Shown: piece by piece, positions 11,641 to 23,079 of the stretch
How positions within the stretch are numbered: the stretch's first letter is position 1
How the letters are laid out: each line of letters starts with the position of its first letter
Assembly (NCBI RefSeq): GCF_000715075.1
Contig: NC_134096.1
Span: 66,283,026 to 66,347,025, forward strand
Direction: 5' to 3'
Length of the DNA: 64,000 nt
Source: Nicotiana tabacum
Lineage: Eukaryota > Streptophyta > Magnoliopsida > Solanales > Solanaceae
The notes under the pieces: model-generated
The model's input: only the letters and a program-made list of their open reading frames with translations
Database searches by the model: none
What the model was told of the DNA's origin: nothing
Program-made: the position numbers and the translations under genes

Positions 11641-11766
11641 CCGATCACGACCCGATCGGCTAGGCCGTCTCATTCGAGACATCAACCATAATCACAATTT
11701 CAATTATAATTTCCAGCACAATCACCACTATGTATGCGGCATGGTGTCCGATCACGACTCGATCGG
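11641..11766. repeat. Paired perfect hairpins in the element B LTR
   Basis: CCGATC/GATCGG with 7-nt loops ACGACCC (11641-11659) and ACGACTC (11748-11766) occur twice 107 bp apart. Between them lies a third perfect hairpin, GTCTC-ATTC-GAGAC (about 11666-11679). Confidence 0.7.
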
Positions 11767-13764
11767 CGAGGCCATCTCACCACAATATTGTGTTGATCGA
11801 CATCATCCTTTTGTATCAATCATCTCATTCTGTTTAAGGGAAATAATTTTATCACATCAATCTCATCCCAAATAAGGGGAACAATTTTATCACATCAATC
11901 CCATCCCAAATAAGGGGAATAATCACAATCCACTCCTACACCGACACGTGTAATTTCGGGGTTAGGTTATTTCAACCTACCCTTCCTTGGTGGATATCGA
12001 TACTCTAAAAAATATTTTTGGTTTTCACACAAAGTAACATAGATACAAATGTATTTACCTCATCATCTTTCACATTGTATAAATCTTCACTAGAATTTTC
12101 AACCAATCACAACAACAATATTTCCTTGGCTCTTTTGGCCATTCACAAGATTCTTTATTCATGGCACGGTGGCCGTATTTCATATTTCACACTTTCATAT
12201 CTTCCCTTCCATGGATCATAATCATAAATATCAATATATATAATATTTTGAAAATCACAACTTTAAGTTCATTAGCAATGAAGGCTTTAAACACAATAGA
12301 TTTCTTTCTAAGAAATGGAGTAAAATGATTGGGAATCAAAGCGCAAGTTAAAATCATAAACAAGTAGCAAACCATTTATTCTTGAAATACTTTTCCCCTA
12401 AAAGGGCAATAAATAATTTTCACTCACGAATATGTAAGAATGCAAAACACATTGAAAATACTCACAAAGTATAGCATTAGTTAAAACAGCCATATTGGGG
12501 CATGACTTAAGTACATAAGCTTTTAGGAAAATATACTTTTGAAGTAATTTTGGAATAGTAGAATCAAGACTCATTTCATAATCTTTCTCACATCATCTCA
12601 TTTCATTGGCACCTCTAGCCACAAGTATAACTTTTATTTTTGGCACGGTGGCCACGCTTTATATCTTTAACTCACTTTTTTCAGTTTCGAGCATCTTTAT
12701 AGATTATCAACAACAAGGCATTTCCAATCAAGACTTTCGGTACACATATGAGAAATTAAGAGTCTTAAGCATATCGAGTTTTTCTCCCACAATTTAGCAT
12801 CATAACTTTCATTTGAAACACGACTCAAAGCCATAATATTTTAATGCACATATCATTCTTGAACACATTCCCGAAGGATAACATAATGTGATATGAGTAA
12901 TTGGAACACATTTTGAATACATACATCTTTCGACACTTTGCTTACTCGGGATAATCAAATTTATTGGGAACAACTCGGAACATGGGAATAGGAATAGTTG
13001 ATTTATAAAGAATAACTTGGGACTTACAAGAACATCATGGAATTCAATTATAGGAAAGAAGTTTAGCCAACATACCTGGAATTCGCCCCTTAATAATACT
13101 ATGACGTTTCACCACACTAAACAACTTCAATCTACAACAATGCAACATAATTGCACCAATATTAGCAAGATTTCTATACTTTAAGTCATTTAGACTTTTT
13201 ATCAAACATCTAGTGTACATATCTTTCTACAACCCCCTCCAATGGAATTTCTTCACCTAATAACCACCTTCCACACCAATTATTCACCTCACAATCGCCT
13301 CTAGTCCATCCACAACTTCCATTAGCACATGCATGCCCAACAATTTAATCCCAAACCATCAATCTCATCAATTAAACCATTTTACAATCTCTTCAACACC
13401 AACACAACCTAAGTTAGGCATTTATGGCTTCCAATCACCATCACACAAGTCATAACACATATTTTATACATAAATAATCACCATAGATTAGTTAGATATG
13501 GTGGATATACCTCTTGTAGACCAAATCTTGAAAGATAACTTTTGGAGTGTTCTTGAGATTTTAAAGAAATCCTATGTAATCCAATCAAAACTTTGTTGTA
13601 ACTAGTGATTGAGAAGTGAAATAATCATAAAAAACACACTTAAAAACTCACCTTAGGTGTGTATTGGAAGCCTTGGCCGGATGGGTGATGGAGAGAAAGC
13701 CCTAGTCTTGAATAAATGACTTAGCCCCTCTCTCTACCCGTCCTTGGGGTTATTTAATAAGCTC

Positions 13765-13862
13765 CTACGTGCGCGATCGTGCACCTGGGCAAGCGACCGT
13801 GCATTTGGTCGCGCACTCGAGGCAGAATACCTTCTAACATGCGTGGTCGCGCATCTGGGCAC
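13765..13862. repeat. GC-rich short repeats in the element B LTR
   Basis: Units such as GCGCGATCGTGC, GCGACCGTGC, GGTCGCGCAC and GGTCGCGCATC repeat at roughly 20-45 bp intervals in otherwise AT-rich DNA. The patch lies 400-500 bp inside the LTR start, the same relative place as comparable patches in other LTRs of this window. Confidence 0.65.
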
Positions 13863-14266
13863 GCATATGGCATAGGTCCGGTAAAATGGCCATAACGTTC
13901 TGTAAAAATATCCAAATGACGAACGGTTTGATGAGTTGGAAACTAGACTCAAAAGGATTTAATTTGATAGGTATATCACCACCTAAGTCTTTATATTGAG
14001 GGAGTTATATTCATTTGAAGTCAAGTCTTGTGCCAATTGAAACATCATTTCTATTTAATGTATCCAACTTGTTCCACATAAGTTCTTGCCATTCAAAAAA
14101 ATCCTTAGTATATTCCAACACACCCTAAACATACATTATCATTTCAAAATGAAGTGGCTCTATCCCATAGGTCTCCTTTAATACTCAAACATGTTATTCC
14201 CAAATACCATTGGCGCACTATACAATTTTAATTCATTAGGAAATATTTAACGGGGCCTTACAGTAA

Positions 14267-15150
14267 GAATGCATTATTGACATACATCCGATAGAGGATC
14301 CATCCCTTTGAGGCTGCTATTCTAAGGACAGTTCTCATAGTTACCATTTTGGCAACTGGTGAGAATGTCTCATGAGAGTCCAACCCTTCTTGTTGGGTGT
14401 ATCCCTTTGCTACTAGTCGTGCCTAAAATCTGTCAACCTCTCCAGTTGATTTATATTTAATCTTAAACACCCATTTAGAACCAATTAGTTTCTTCCCTTC
14501 TGGAAAGTCAACCACTTCCCAGGTATGGTTCTCTTCAAGTGCTTTAATCTCTTGGTCTATAGCTTCTATCCATCTTGGATTATGTGCAGCTTCCTTAAAG
14601 GACTGTGGTTCAGTTAAAACTGAAAAATCATTGAGATATGACTGTTATGTAGGAGATGGATGATCATAAGAGATGGCATTAGAGATGGAATAGACAGTGT
14701 TAGTGTGTGTCTTAGAAATAGTGATGTAATCTTTAAGCCAAACAGAGAGCCTTCCTTGTCGACTAGATTTCCTAGTCTCTACTTCTATAGATGTTGGTTT
14801 TGAATGCACTTCTTCTATTCCTGCTTCTTCAATTGTTGTCTCAGCTGCTGGTTCAAGGATAGCAGGAATGGGATTCTCATTTATTGGGGCAACAGTTGTA
14901 GTCTCATGTTCTTCACCGGATCCTGCATGATCTATGACTATGTCCACACTAGCATTCTCTACTTCTGCAATCTCATGTTCTTCACCAGATCCTGCATGAT
15001 CTATGACTGTGTCCATACTACCATTCTCCACTTTTGTAGTAGTGTTTTCAGCAACTACAACTGCATGTTCTGGGTTGTGGTTGGAATCACAGGGGCATGT
15101 GGTTGATGCCTATTTACTTCTATAACTGAAGGTTGAGAAGTGAATAGATC
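14267..15150 (-). pseudogene. Element C (Ty1/Copia): linker and start of reverse transcriptase, cut off by element B
   Basis: On the minus strand the Copia polyprotein passes through an acidic linker containing an in-frame duplication (IDHAGSGEEHE twice, about 65 bp apart) and the motif RKSSRQGRLSVWLKDYI, which commonly precedes Copia RT. RT then begins, readable near 14270-14400 as [21 protein letters not shown] and ending YVNNAFL, where the element B LTR abruptly replaces it. The rest of RT and RNase H is missing on this side. Several frame changes and stops are present. Confidence 0.75.
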
Positions 15151-16926
15151 CTATGTACAGTCTGAGTCTCTAGTTCTTTCAAAAGGAAAGACTTGATCTT
15201 TAACTACCACATCTCTACTAACAAATACACTTCTACTCTCTAGATCATACAATCTATAACCCTTTTGTGTTTCTGAGTATCCAATAAGAACAACCATTTT
15301 TACTCTAACTGTGAACGTATCACCTGTAGGCAGGTTACTTGCATAACATAAGCAACCAAACACCCTTAAGTGATCTATTTTGGCTGGCTTTCCAAACAAT
15401 AGCTCATAAGGGGATTTTCCTTGCAAAATACTAGTGGGCAGTTTGTTTATCAAGTATACTGCAGTTCTTACATAATCACCCCAGAATCTCCTAGGAATCA
15501 AGCTTTGAAATTTTAAGGCTCTTGCAACCTCCAGTATATGCCTATATGTTCATTCAACCACCCCATTTTGTTGTGGGGTGTATGGACAACTACTTTAGTC
15601 TATGATTTCTAGAGAACCAAACAAAGCATTGCATTGAGAATTGAAGAACTCAGTACCGTTATCTGATCTAACAAATTTCACAGTAGCTTCAAACTGAGTG
15701 TTTATCATTGCAAGAAATTTCTTTATTACAACAACTACTTCACATTTAGACTTTATTAAGCACACCCAAGTAAACCTATTGTATTCATCTACTATTGTAA
15801 TAAAATAAAGCTTCCTGTCATATGTAGGTACCTTATGAGGTCCCCAAACATCCATGTGTATGAGCTGAAAACAACTACTTAACCTGGCGCTACTAAGTGG
15901 AAACTTTAGTCGACACTGCCTTACCAAAGGGCACACTTCACAATTGTCCTGCTCTCTAACTTGTATCTTATTCTTTAGTTCTGAAATATGCTGCATAGAT
16001 TTTGTTGATACATGACCTAGCCTCAAATGCCATAGTGTTGTTTCTCCATGTTCCTTCAAAAAACTAATTGTTGTTGTTGGTAAGTTTTCTTTTATCAAAT
16101 ATAATCTATTATTTTCTCTACCAATCCCCATCACCTTGCTATTGTAGATCTCCTGAAATATACAAAAATTAGGGTAAAAACCAACTGAGCAACATAATTG
16201 TCTAGTGAGTTTTGATACGGACAATAAGCTGAATTTAAAATCTGGCACATACAGAACTCCTTTAATAGTTGTATTCCCTAAAACTATTGCATCTCTTGTA
16301 TGTGTAATTTTTGCTTTACCGTTTGTAGGTAGTTGTACTCCATCTGTTCTATGATCTGCTTTTCTAAGATTATCTAGAACATTCTTACAATGTGTCACAT
16401 GATGAGTAGCACCTAAGTCCACTATCCAAACATGATCATAAGCAGCTGCATTTGTCATGAAAGTGATAATAGCTGCAATACTAGCAGAACAGTCATTTGT
16501 GGTAGTCTTCTGCAATAGATTCACCAGCTGTTTGTATTGATCCTCAGTGAAGAAATTCCCTTGTATTGCCAGCATAGGTGCCTGTTTCTCCCCACTTGTT
16601 GCATTGTTCACATAGGTCCTGCCTCCTGTGTTTTGCCCTTTCTTCTTGCTTTTGAAATCTGATGGATACCCCACTATCTTGTAACAACTTTCCTTTAGGT
16701 GTCCTTTGTAACCACAATAATCACACATTAATCCCGGTCTCTTAAGTCTAAACTCATGACCTTTTCCTGCCAGCATTGTGAGAGGACCCTTCAATGTGTC
16801 TGTGACTCCTAGAGTTCTTTGACTTTCTTCTTGTGTAACTATTGCATAGGCTTCATTCACTGTGATCACATGTCTTTTGGCCAAGACATTACTTCGAATA
16901 TTACCATAACTCTCATTCAATCCCAT
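15151..16926 (-). pseudogene. Element C (Ty1/Copia): gag zinc knuckle, protease, GAG-pre-integrase and integrase
   Basis: The frame 16926 to 15595 starts in gag and carries the zinc knuckle CDYCGYKGHLKESC (CX2CX4HX4C). The protease follows with WIVDLGATHHVT; Leu replaces the usual Ser of the D-S-G triad, so activity is doubtful. The GAG-pre-integrase region has LWHLRLGHVS and paired Cys. The integrase shows catalytic Asp in HMDVWGP and in RSDNGTEF. A TAG at about 15595 interrupts it just before SSCPYTPQQNG; after one more stop the frame continues 15501-15151 (RRFWGDYVRTAVYLINKLP, VFGCLCYASN). The order gag-PR-IN-RT is diagnostic of Copia. Confidence 0.87.
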
Positions 16927-17113
16927 GAGGAACTGTAATAGGCGATGTTTTTCAAGAGCTCTACTGACGGCCTGGACTCTTCACAGTCACATGAAGCCAT
17001 AGGTGCTATGACATCTAGTTCATCCCATAGATCCTTCATTTTTGAATAATAGCTAGTGACCGAGTCTGTTCCTTGTCTCAAAGTCAAAGTAGCAGTCCAA
17101 AGATGATAGATCC
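16927..17113 (-). pseudogene. Element C: gag N-terminal part in another frame, cut by a CACTA element
   Basis: Upstream on the minus strand, gag continues in a different frame: the sequence reads as DLWTATLTL-like residues, then TDSVTSYYSKMKDLWDEL and CDCEESRP before joining the 16926 frame through a frameshift. It stops abruptly at 17113, where a CACTA terminal sequence begins. Gag would form the virus-like particle. Confidence 0.68.
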
Positions 17114-17640
17114 TTCACTACTGGAAAATGGGCTTATAGCAACGCTTGTATAACCGTTGCCATAGACATATAAACTGTTGCCGTTGATGTATGGCAACGA
17201 TACTGCCTCTGTCACATTTGGTCGCGTGGCAATAGCTCTATAGAAACGGTTGTTGCAATGGTTGCCAAAACCGTTACTACACATTTAGATATGGCAACGG
17301 TTATTCCTCTTTCTGAAGCAACAAGTATTTCAATCAACTGCAACGGTTCAAAACTGTTACCATATGATATTATGCAACGGTTATATAAGCTATTTCAACA
17401 ATTTTTTAAGATATTACAACAGATTTTTAATGCTACTGTAACAGTTTTATTACTATTGCTACGGTTTCTTATGGAGTAGAGATGATTTTAAAAACTATTG
17501 CAACAGTTTACAATACCTATTGTGATAGTTTACATAATATATTGTGTCGGTTCTGCAATGGTTTCTATGGCCTATTGCAACAGTAGGCTACTAAAATAAT
17601 TGTATAGCCCTAATTGTAAATTAACATTTAGGTATATAAT
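17114..17640 (+). mobile_element. Element D: one end of a CACTA (En/Spm) DNA transposon
   Basis: The sequence CACTACTGGAAAATGGGC is a CACTA-type terminal repeat, preceded by CTT (a possible 3-bp target duplication). The following ~450 bp is full of subterminal repeats in both orientations, GCAACGGTT and AACCGTTGCC (for example near 17141, 17219, 17255, 17290, 17338 and 17375). Such subterminal arrays bind transposase in this superfamily. I cannot find the other terminus (reverse complement ending TAGTG) in the window, so the element is truncated or rearranged. No transposase gene is seen. Confidence 0.72.
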
Positions 17641-18129
17641 AAATAGCAACACTACAATTTATATTAATCACAAAATAAAACTATTCATAACATTAATAAT
17701 CCAAATCACCCAAAAAGCTAGTAATTAATATCCATAAAAGCAAAAAGTATTCTTACTCAAGTGCATAGATATAACAATTCAATAGTTGGCGTAAGTTTCA
17801 AAATGTCTGATACCAAAAGATTCCTACTAAATCAGAAGTTTCAGTATATATCTGAAAATCTTTTCAAGTGAGGTCTAATTCTTCAATGTTTTCGTCTTAC
17901 TTTTCTTCATTTTCTCCACCTACAAAAAAAGATTAAGAAAGCAATTACTTTTTAAGCGCTTGTTAACTTAGCATGACATCATTATAAGGAGCAGATGAAG
18001 AAGCCAAAGTAAATGGCAAATCAAAAAAGAATAAACCAAAACTTCTAAATGTTCGCATTCATCCAGAACCACTAAAAGCAATTGAAAGAAAAAAATCTTA
18101 TTCAATAAATTTTACTATCTAGTACTCAG
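17641..18129. other. AT-rich segment, no gene seen
   Basis: I see no coding domain or repeat structure. It may be more of the CACTA element, since it links directly to the subterminal zone, but nothing in it proves this. Confidence 0.4.
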
Positions 18130-18603
18130 ATTAATACAATCACTGCATTCTGTGATGCAGATTGGGCTGCATGCCCTTTGACCAAAATATCTGTCACAGG
18201 CTTCTTAATCAAATTAGGTGACTCGTTGGTATCTTGGAAGTCAAAGAAACAAACTATTGTTTCTCGAAGTTCTGCAGAAGCTGAATATAGAAGCTTAGCA
18301 ACAACAGTAGCTGAGCTGATTTGGCTCTATGGACTGTTAAAAGAAGTTAATACTCAAATTAAGTTGCCTATTGATATTTATAGTGACAACAAAGAAGCTA
18401 TACAAATAGCTACAAATCCAGTATATCATGAAAGGACCAAACACATTGAAATCGATTGTTATTTTATGAGAGAAAGAATTCAACAACGACTTATTACTGC
18501 AAAGTACATCTCAACATCTGATCAAACTGCGGATATTCTTACAAAGGGACTAACCAGAGTTCAACATGAGTATCTAAAATCCAATATAGGTGTGTTCAAT
18601 ATT
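18130..18603 (+). pseudogene. Element E (Ty1/Copia): RNase H and C-terminus, interrupted by a solo LTR
   Basis: The plus strand encodes the Copia RNase H: AFCDADWAACPLTK, then SWKSKKQTIVSRSSAEAEYRSLA, DNKEAIQIATNP, HERTKHIEIDCYF and TADILTKGL. Catalytic Asp (CDADW), Glu (AEAEY) and Asp (SDNKEA) are visible. The frame runs into GVFNI at 18603, where a gypsy LTR begins. Skipping the LTR and one target duplication, the frame resumes at 22266 and ends with a TAA a few codons later (VPPPSLMGSIK), so the true protein end is restored. The 5' limit at about 18130 is a break; gag to RT of this element are missing here. Confidence 0.85.
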
Positions 18604-19230
18604 TGTCACGTCCCAAAATCCCACCACAGGCGTCGTGATGGCACCTAATCTCTAAGACTAGGTAAGCCGATTTATATCACATTTTGAAGCCATTTTTTTA
18701 ATTAAATAAGTAACCAAAATTAATAGCGGAATAAATATGAATATACAACCTCCCAAGACCGGTAGTACTGAGTTACGAACTCTAACTGAATACATGGAAT
18801 GATCACGAGGACCGAATATACAATACTGTTTGATTAAAAATTAACAGTATAATGAAATGAAAGGACTCCAAGGGACTGCGATGACCAAGCAGCTCTACCT
18901 TGAATCCTTACGATCCCGCTTTAACTCTGTTCAAGTGCGATATCTCCAATACCTGGTTCTGCATAAAAATATGCAGAAGTATAGTATGAGTACACCACAG
19001 TCGGTACACAGTAAGTATCAAGACTAACCTCAATGGAGTAGAGATGAGGTACAGTCAAGACACTCACTAGTCTAATAACCCGATCAATATAGCATGCAAA
19101 AATAATAGAAAACAAATAGCAGTAATAGCAACATCAATCAACTAGTGATTTAAACAGCAAGGTAACAGGAACACCATAATTATTGCTCAAACAAGTAATA
19201 AATACAGGTACAACCAATTAATCAGGTCCT

Positions 19231-19725
19231 TCAGAATATATATCTTTTGTCTAAGTTATTCAATAAAAATCTATGGAATATAATCCTTTTCAATAAATAT
19301 ATTTCCGAATATAATTCTCTAGAGTAAATATCTTTCGAATATAATTCTTTCAAGTAAATATCTTTCGAATGTAATTCTTTCAAGTAAATATCTTTAAAAT
19401 ATAATTCTATCAAATAAATACCTTTCGAATATAATTCTTTCAGGTAAATATCTTTCAAATATACTTCTTTCAAGTAAATATCTTTATAATATAATTATTT
19501 CAAATAAATATCTTTCTAACATAATTATTTCGAATAAATATCTTTCAAATATACTTCTCTCAAGTAAATATCTTTATAATATAATTATTTCAAATAAATA
19601 TCTTTCTAATATAATTCTTTCGAATAAATATCTTTCAAATATACTTCTCTCAAGTAAATATCTTATAATATAATTCTTTCAAATAAATATCTTTCTAATA
19701 TAATTCTTTCGAATAAAAGTCACCA
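19231..19725. repeat. 30-bp tandem array in the solo LTR
   Basis: About 16 copies of a 30-bp AT-rich unit built on 'tttCAAGTAAATATCTTTc'. Unit starts such as 19331, 19361, 19391, 19421, 19451 and 19481 show an exact 30-bp period. The minus-strand open frame across it (repeating YLKELYSKDI) is only a by-product of the period being divisible by three. Confidence 0.9.
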
Positions 19726-19820
19726 TGTGACGCCTCATTTAACTTTCCTGGCGTGAGGAATACATTCAACATATCACATCAAATGGCACGATAATACCTT
19801 CGTGGACTTAGCTCATTCTC

Positions 19821-19824
<4 letters not shown>

Positions 19825-19883
<59 letters not shown>
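19825..19883. repeat. (TA)n microsatellite
   Basis: About 29 uninterrupted TA dinucleotides. The length may vary between copies and may be unreliable in an assembly. Confidence 0.97.
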
Positions 19884-19886
<3 letters not shown>

Positions 19887-19889
19887 ATT

Positions 19890-20430
19890 CAAATCAATTG
19901 GCATGGCAACACCCTTCGTGAATTTATATCTTCCTCACTGTGAATACATATAATAGTACCAACTAGGTGGAAGAAATTCCAATAACAATAAAAAAAATAA
20001 AGTGAAGGCACACATGAAGCAACAACAACTACAAGTCACACAGAAAACATAGGTACACAATAACATCTCAAGATAAAGGCATGAATGTATACACAACAAA
20101 ATGATATCACAATATAATGTATGTCTCTCGCCTGCACGGAAACACCCTTCGTGCCATGAATAAATGATAACATAAAAATAATTGCACGGCATCACCCTTC
20201 GTGCTTTTACTCTCATCCTCACCTGATAATATAAATGAAATAGTACGGCATCACCATTCCTGCTTTACACTCTCAATAGCACGGCATCACCCTTCGTGCT
20301 TTACACTCTCAAATGGCACGACATCACCTTTCATGCTTTACACTCACAAATGGCACAACATCACCCTTCCAGCTTTAGACTCTCAAATGGCACGACATCA
20401 CCCTTCGTGCTTTACACTCTTCCTTACCAA
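19890..20430. repeat. Hairpin array GCACG...CGTGC in the solo LTR
   Basis: About eight units of the form GCACGGCATCACCCTTCGTG with C after it, spaced about 30-65 bp and followed by 'TTTACACTCTCAAATG'. Arms GCACG and CGTGC can pair around an 11-nt loop. Several units are degraded on one arm (GGCACGACATCACCTTTCATG, GGCACAACATC). Confidence 0.75.
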
Positions 20431-21589
20431 GCACATGTATATAATTAACAAGCAAGGTAGGAAGCATAAATAACATCAAGGAGAGTGTTCAAATCATAAC
20501 ACAATACAACAATTCATATCGCAATTTCCACTGACCACAACCAAATTCCAAATATGTAGCAGAATCAATAAATTTGTCAACAAATATCCCAAGGCTTCAC
20601 ACAATGTATAATAAACCTCAAAACAATCAACAGAGGTAAAAACAATACTCATTATATGGCAACGCCTTCATTATTCCAAATTCTTGATAATTATATTAAC
20701 TCCTCAATTTAAACTTATTAATAAATATTTGCAGATAAGTGTTCCATCATGGATTTAATTCCAAGAAAATATCAAATCAATAAACACACGGAATTCACGT
20801 AAAATCCAAGTGACAATAACACTAAATTTATTATATAAAATATAAATTTGACAAATAAGGAACGAGGCGTGATAATTCAAGGATTTACTAATGCCAACAA
20901 TTATCTCATTTAATACATAAGAATGCCTAAAACTTTAAACCAAGAAAATTTGCACATATAAGCCCGAGTACGTACTCGTCACTTCGCGTACACGGCTTCC
21001 AACCACATAATTTCCACATAAGACTCAATGCCTAAGGGGTAATTCCCCCACTCGAGGTTAGGCAAGATACTTACCTCTTTGAAGTTATGTCGATATTCCA
21101 AAATCGTCTTCTTGCTTGAATTGGCCTCTGGGCCGCTTAAATCTAACCAAATTAATTATATAACTTCATTAAAATTCATCGGAAATAATTTCGGATAATA
21201 ATATGCAAATATTTATTCTAAAAAGTCAACAAAAGTCAACGCGGGGCCTGCCCCTCGGAACCCGATAAAATTTTTATGAAATCTGAACACCCATTCCGAT
21301 ACGAGTTCAACCATACCAATTTTATCGAATTCTAATAACAACTCGACCTCCAAATCTTAATTTTTCGTTTTCAAATTCCTAAGTTCAAACCCCCCGATTT
21401 ACACTTCAAAAATATGTAATCTAATCAGATTATTCGATGATAATTCAATATTATGGAGTAGAAATGATCACAAGGGACTTACTTCAAGTTTTTCCATGAA
21501 AACCTTGCTAAAAAGTCGCCCAATCCGAGCTTGAAATGCCCAAAAATGGCAAAAGCTCGGAACCCCTCTGTTTTTGTATTGCCCAAGGG

Positions 21590-21805
21590 TTTTCGCATCC
21601 GCGGTGATTTCTTCGTACCTGCGGCTTCGCATCCGTGGCAAATTCTTCGCACCCGCGGCAAAGTTTTCGCACCCGCGGCTTTCGCATCCATGGAAAATTT
21701 TTCGCACCAGCGGTGCCTGGCCAGCCCATGAATTTTTCGCTTTCGCTACTCATTTCTCGCATCCGCGAGCTCGCACCTGCGGCCCTTTTTCGCGCAGGTG
21801 CGATC
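21590..21805. repeat. GC-rich short repeats in the solo LTR
   Basis: Interspersed 10-13-bp units TTCGCATCCGCGG, TTCGCACCCGCGGC, GCACCTGCGG and TTCGCACCAGCGG, highly enriched in CpG. They lie about 460-670 bp inside the LTR start (minus orientation). Confidence 0.75.
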
Positions 21806-22291
21806 ATACCAGATGCCCAGCTGCTTCAACTCCTCCTCCAAATCCAAATTCGATCCGTTAGGCATCCAAACTTACCTGAAGCCCCCCGGGACCCCAACCA
21901 AGCATACCATCAAGTCCTAAAACATTATATGAAATTAGTCAAATTCTTAAATCACATCAGACAACATCAACAGACCTCCAAATAATTTTTCCGACACGCT
22001 CCCAAGTCGAAAATCACCATACGGAGCTATTGACATCATCAAAATTCTATTCCGGAGTCATTTTCTCAAAAATCAACTCTCTGATCAACTCTTTCCATTT
22101 AAGCTTCAAATTAAGGATTGTTCGTTTAATTTAATTCCGAATCTTTAGTAAATCAAACTCGATCACACCCGCAGGTCATAATATATGTTACGAAAGTGCT
22201 CGAGACCTTAAGTTATTAAACGGGGCGTAAATTCTTAAAACGACTAGTCGGGTTGTTATAATATTGTTCCACCACCTAGCTTGATGGGGAG

Positions 22292-22590
22292 TATTAAATA
22301 ATGTAAAGGGTATAATTGTCATTGTACATTGAATCTGTTAGAGAGCCGTTAATTACTGTTAGAGAGTTAGTTAAGCTTATTGTTAGGAGTTAGTTAAGAA
22401 GCCTAAATACACTATTAATGGAACATGTATAAAGGCAACAATGAACTGTATTTTCAATACACTTTTTAGTAATGAAATAATCTCTTTCATTGGTTTATCT
22501 CTGTTCTCTCAAGCGGCTGCCTCATCTTCTTCTTCTTCCCTTCTCTTCTTACTTCATCTGTCTGAATCTTTAATCACTACTATGTGAATT
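22292..22590 (+). mobile_element. Element E (Copia): 3' LTR, right end uncertain
   Basis: After the Copia stop codon a short purine tract (GATGGGGAG, 22283-22291) precedes TATTAAATAATG, a probable LTR start with TG mutated to TA. A TATA-like ATGTATAAAGG lies near 22425-22436, followed by a sequence with polyadenylation-type signals and a CT-rich stretch (about 22540-22560). I could not fix the right end; no matching 5' LTR is in the window. Confidence 0.5.
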
Positions 22591-22635
22591 ACATCAATAT
22601 GTATTTACCTATTATAACAATAAAATTATAATTCC

Positions 22636-22896
22636 ACATTAAAGTAATTGAACGATGTGAATTGCTCAAAATATTCTAATGGTTGGAAGGTCAAATTTTC
22701 TTGATAAGTAAATACAAGACATAAAATTTTAAAAAAAATCATGCGTGTAAAAGTTTTGACTATCCATATTTGATTAAAATGACAATTAAAAACCTTTTTA
22801 AATGAAAATAATGAAAGAAGAATAACTGATAATCAAATGTCGAAAGTCATTTGTAATTACTGAGCAATTCACACATAGTTCAATTACTTTAATGTA
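22636..22896. mobile_element. Foldback/MITE-like element with ~37-bp terminal inverted repeats
   Basis: The left arm 'CATTAAAGTAATTGAAC' with 'ATGTGAATTGCTCA' (about 22638-22670) returns as its reverse complement at about 22859-22894 (TGAGCAATTCACAC and GTTCAATTACTTTAATG). The arms match at nearly all positions, differing by a 2-bp indel and one substitution. The ~190-bp interior is AT-rich with no coding. Flanks show no clear target duplication. Confidence 0.72.
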
Positions 22897-23079
22897 CAAA
22901 AAAGAATTGTGACTATATAGTTGTAGTGAATAAATTATCAGTCACAATAATGATTTTGCGACTTTACTATTATGATGAATAAAGTTTACTGATTGTGAAA
23001 TTAACCCCCAAAACCAAGGTGAATTATTATCTTGGCAATTATATGGATTCTCGTATTCTAATATGTGAACAAAATACAG

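Larger units (their letters stand above)
11197..14266 (-). mobile_element. Element B: minus-strand Ty3/gypsy LTR, left end truncated
   Basis: Read on the minus strand, the segment starts TGTAAGGCCCCGTT at 14266, a typical gypsy LTR start. It interrupts the RT of Copia element C at exactly this point. A possible 5-bp flank GTAAG (14267-14271) has no matching copy at the left, where the sequence is cut by element A. About 3 kb is preserved with no coding domain. Internal features are two CCGATC/GATCGG hairpins, a duplicated 40-bp block with 'CATCCCAAATAAGGGGAA' (about 11850-11930), two GGCACGGTGGCC copies (12162 and 12642), and a GC-rich patch at 13765-13862. It may be a solo LTR or the end of a longer element. 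Confidence 0.65.
18604..22260 (-). mobile_element. Element F: solo Ty3/gypsy LTR (3.66 kb) with 5-bp target-site duplication ATATT
   Basis: The segment begins TGTCACGTCCC and ends GGGTTGTTATA on the plus strand; its own orientation is minus (start consensus TGTAACAACCC with one G-to-A change). ATATT flanks it at 18599-18603 and 22261-22265, and removing LTR plus one copy rejoins the Copia reading frame exactly. No internal region, primer site or second LTR is present, so it is a solo LTR made by LTR-LTR recombination after insertion. It carries a 30-bp array, a TA microsatellite, a GCACG/CGTGC hairpin array and a GC-rich patch. Confidence 0.9.

Noticed and set aside
19231..19473. A minus-strand frame with repeating YLKELYSKDI
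   Set aside because: By-product of the 30-bp AT-rich tandem array in the solo LTR.
22919..22935. TTGTAGTG as the far end of the CACTA element
   Set aside because: It does not match the reverse complement of CACTACTGGAAAAT beyond the last five or six bases, and no subterminal GCAACGG repeats are near it.
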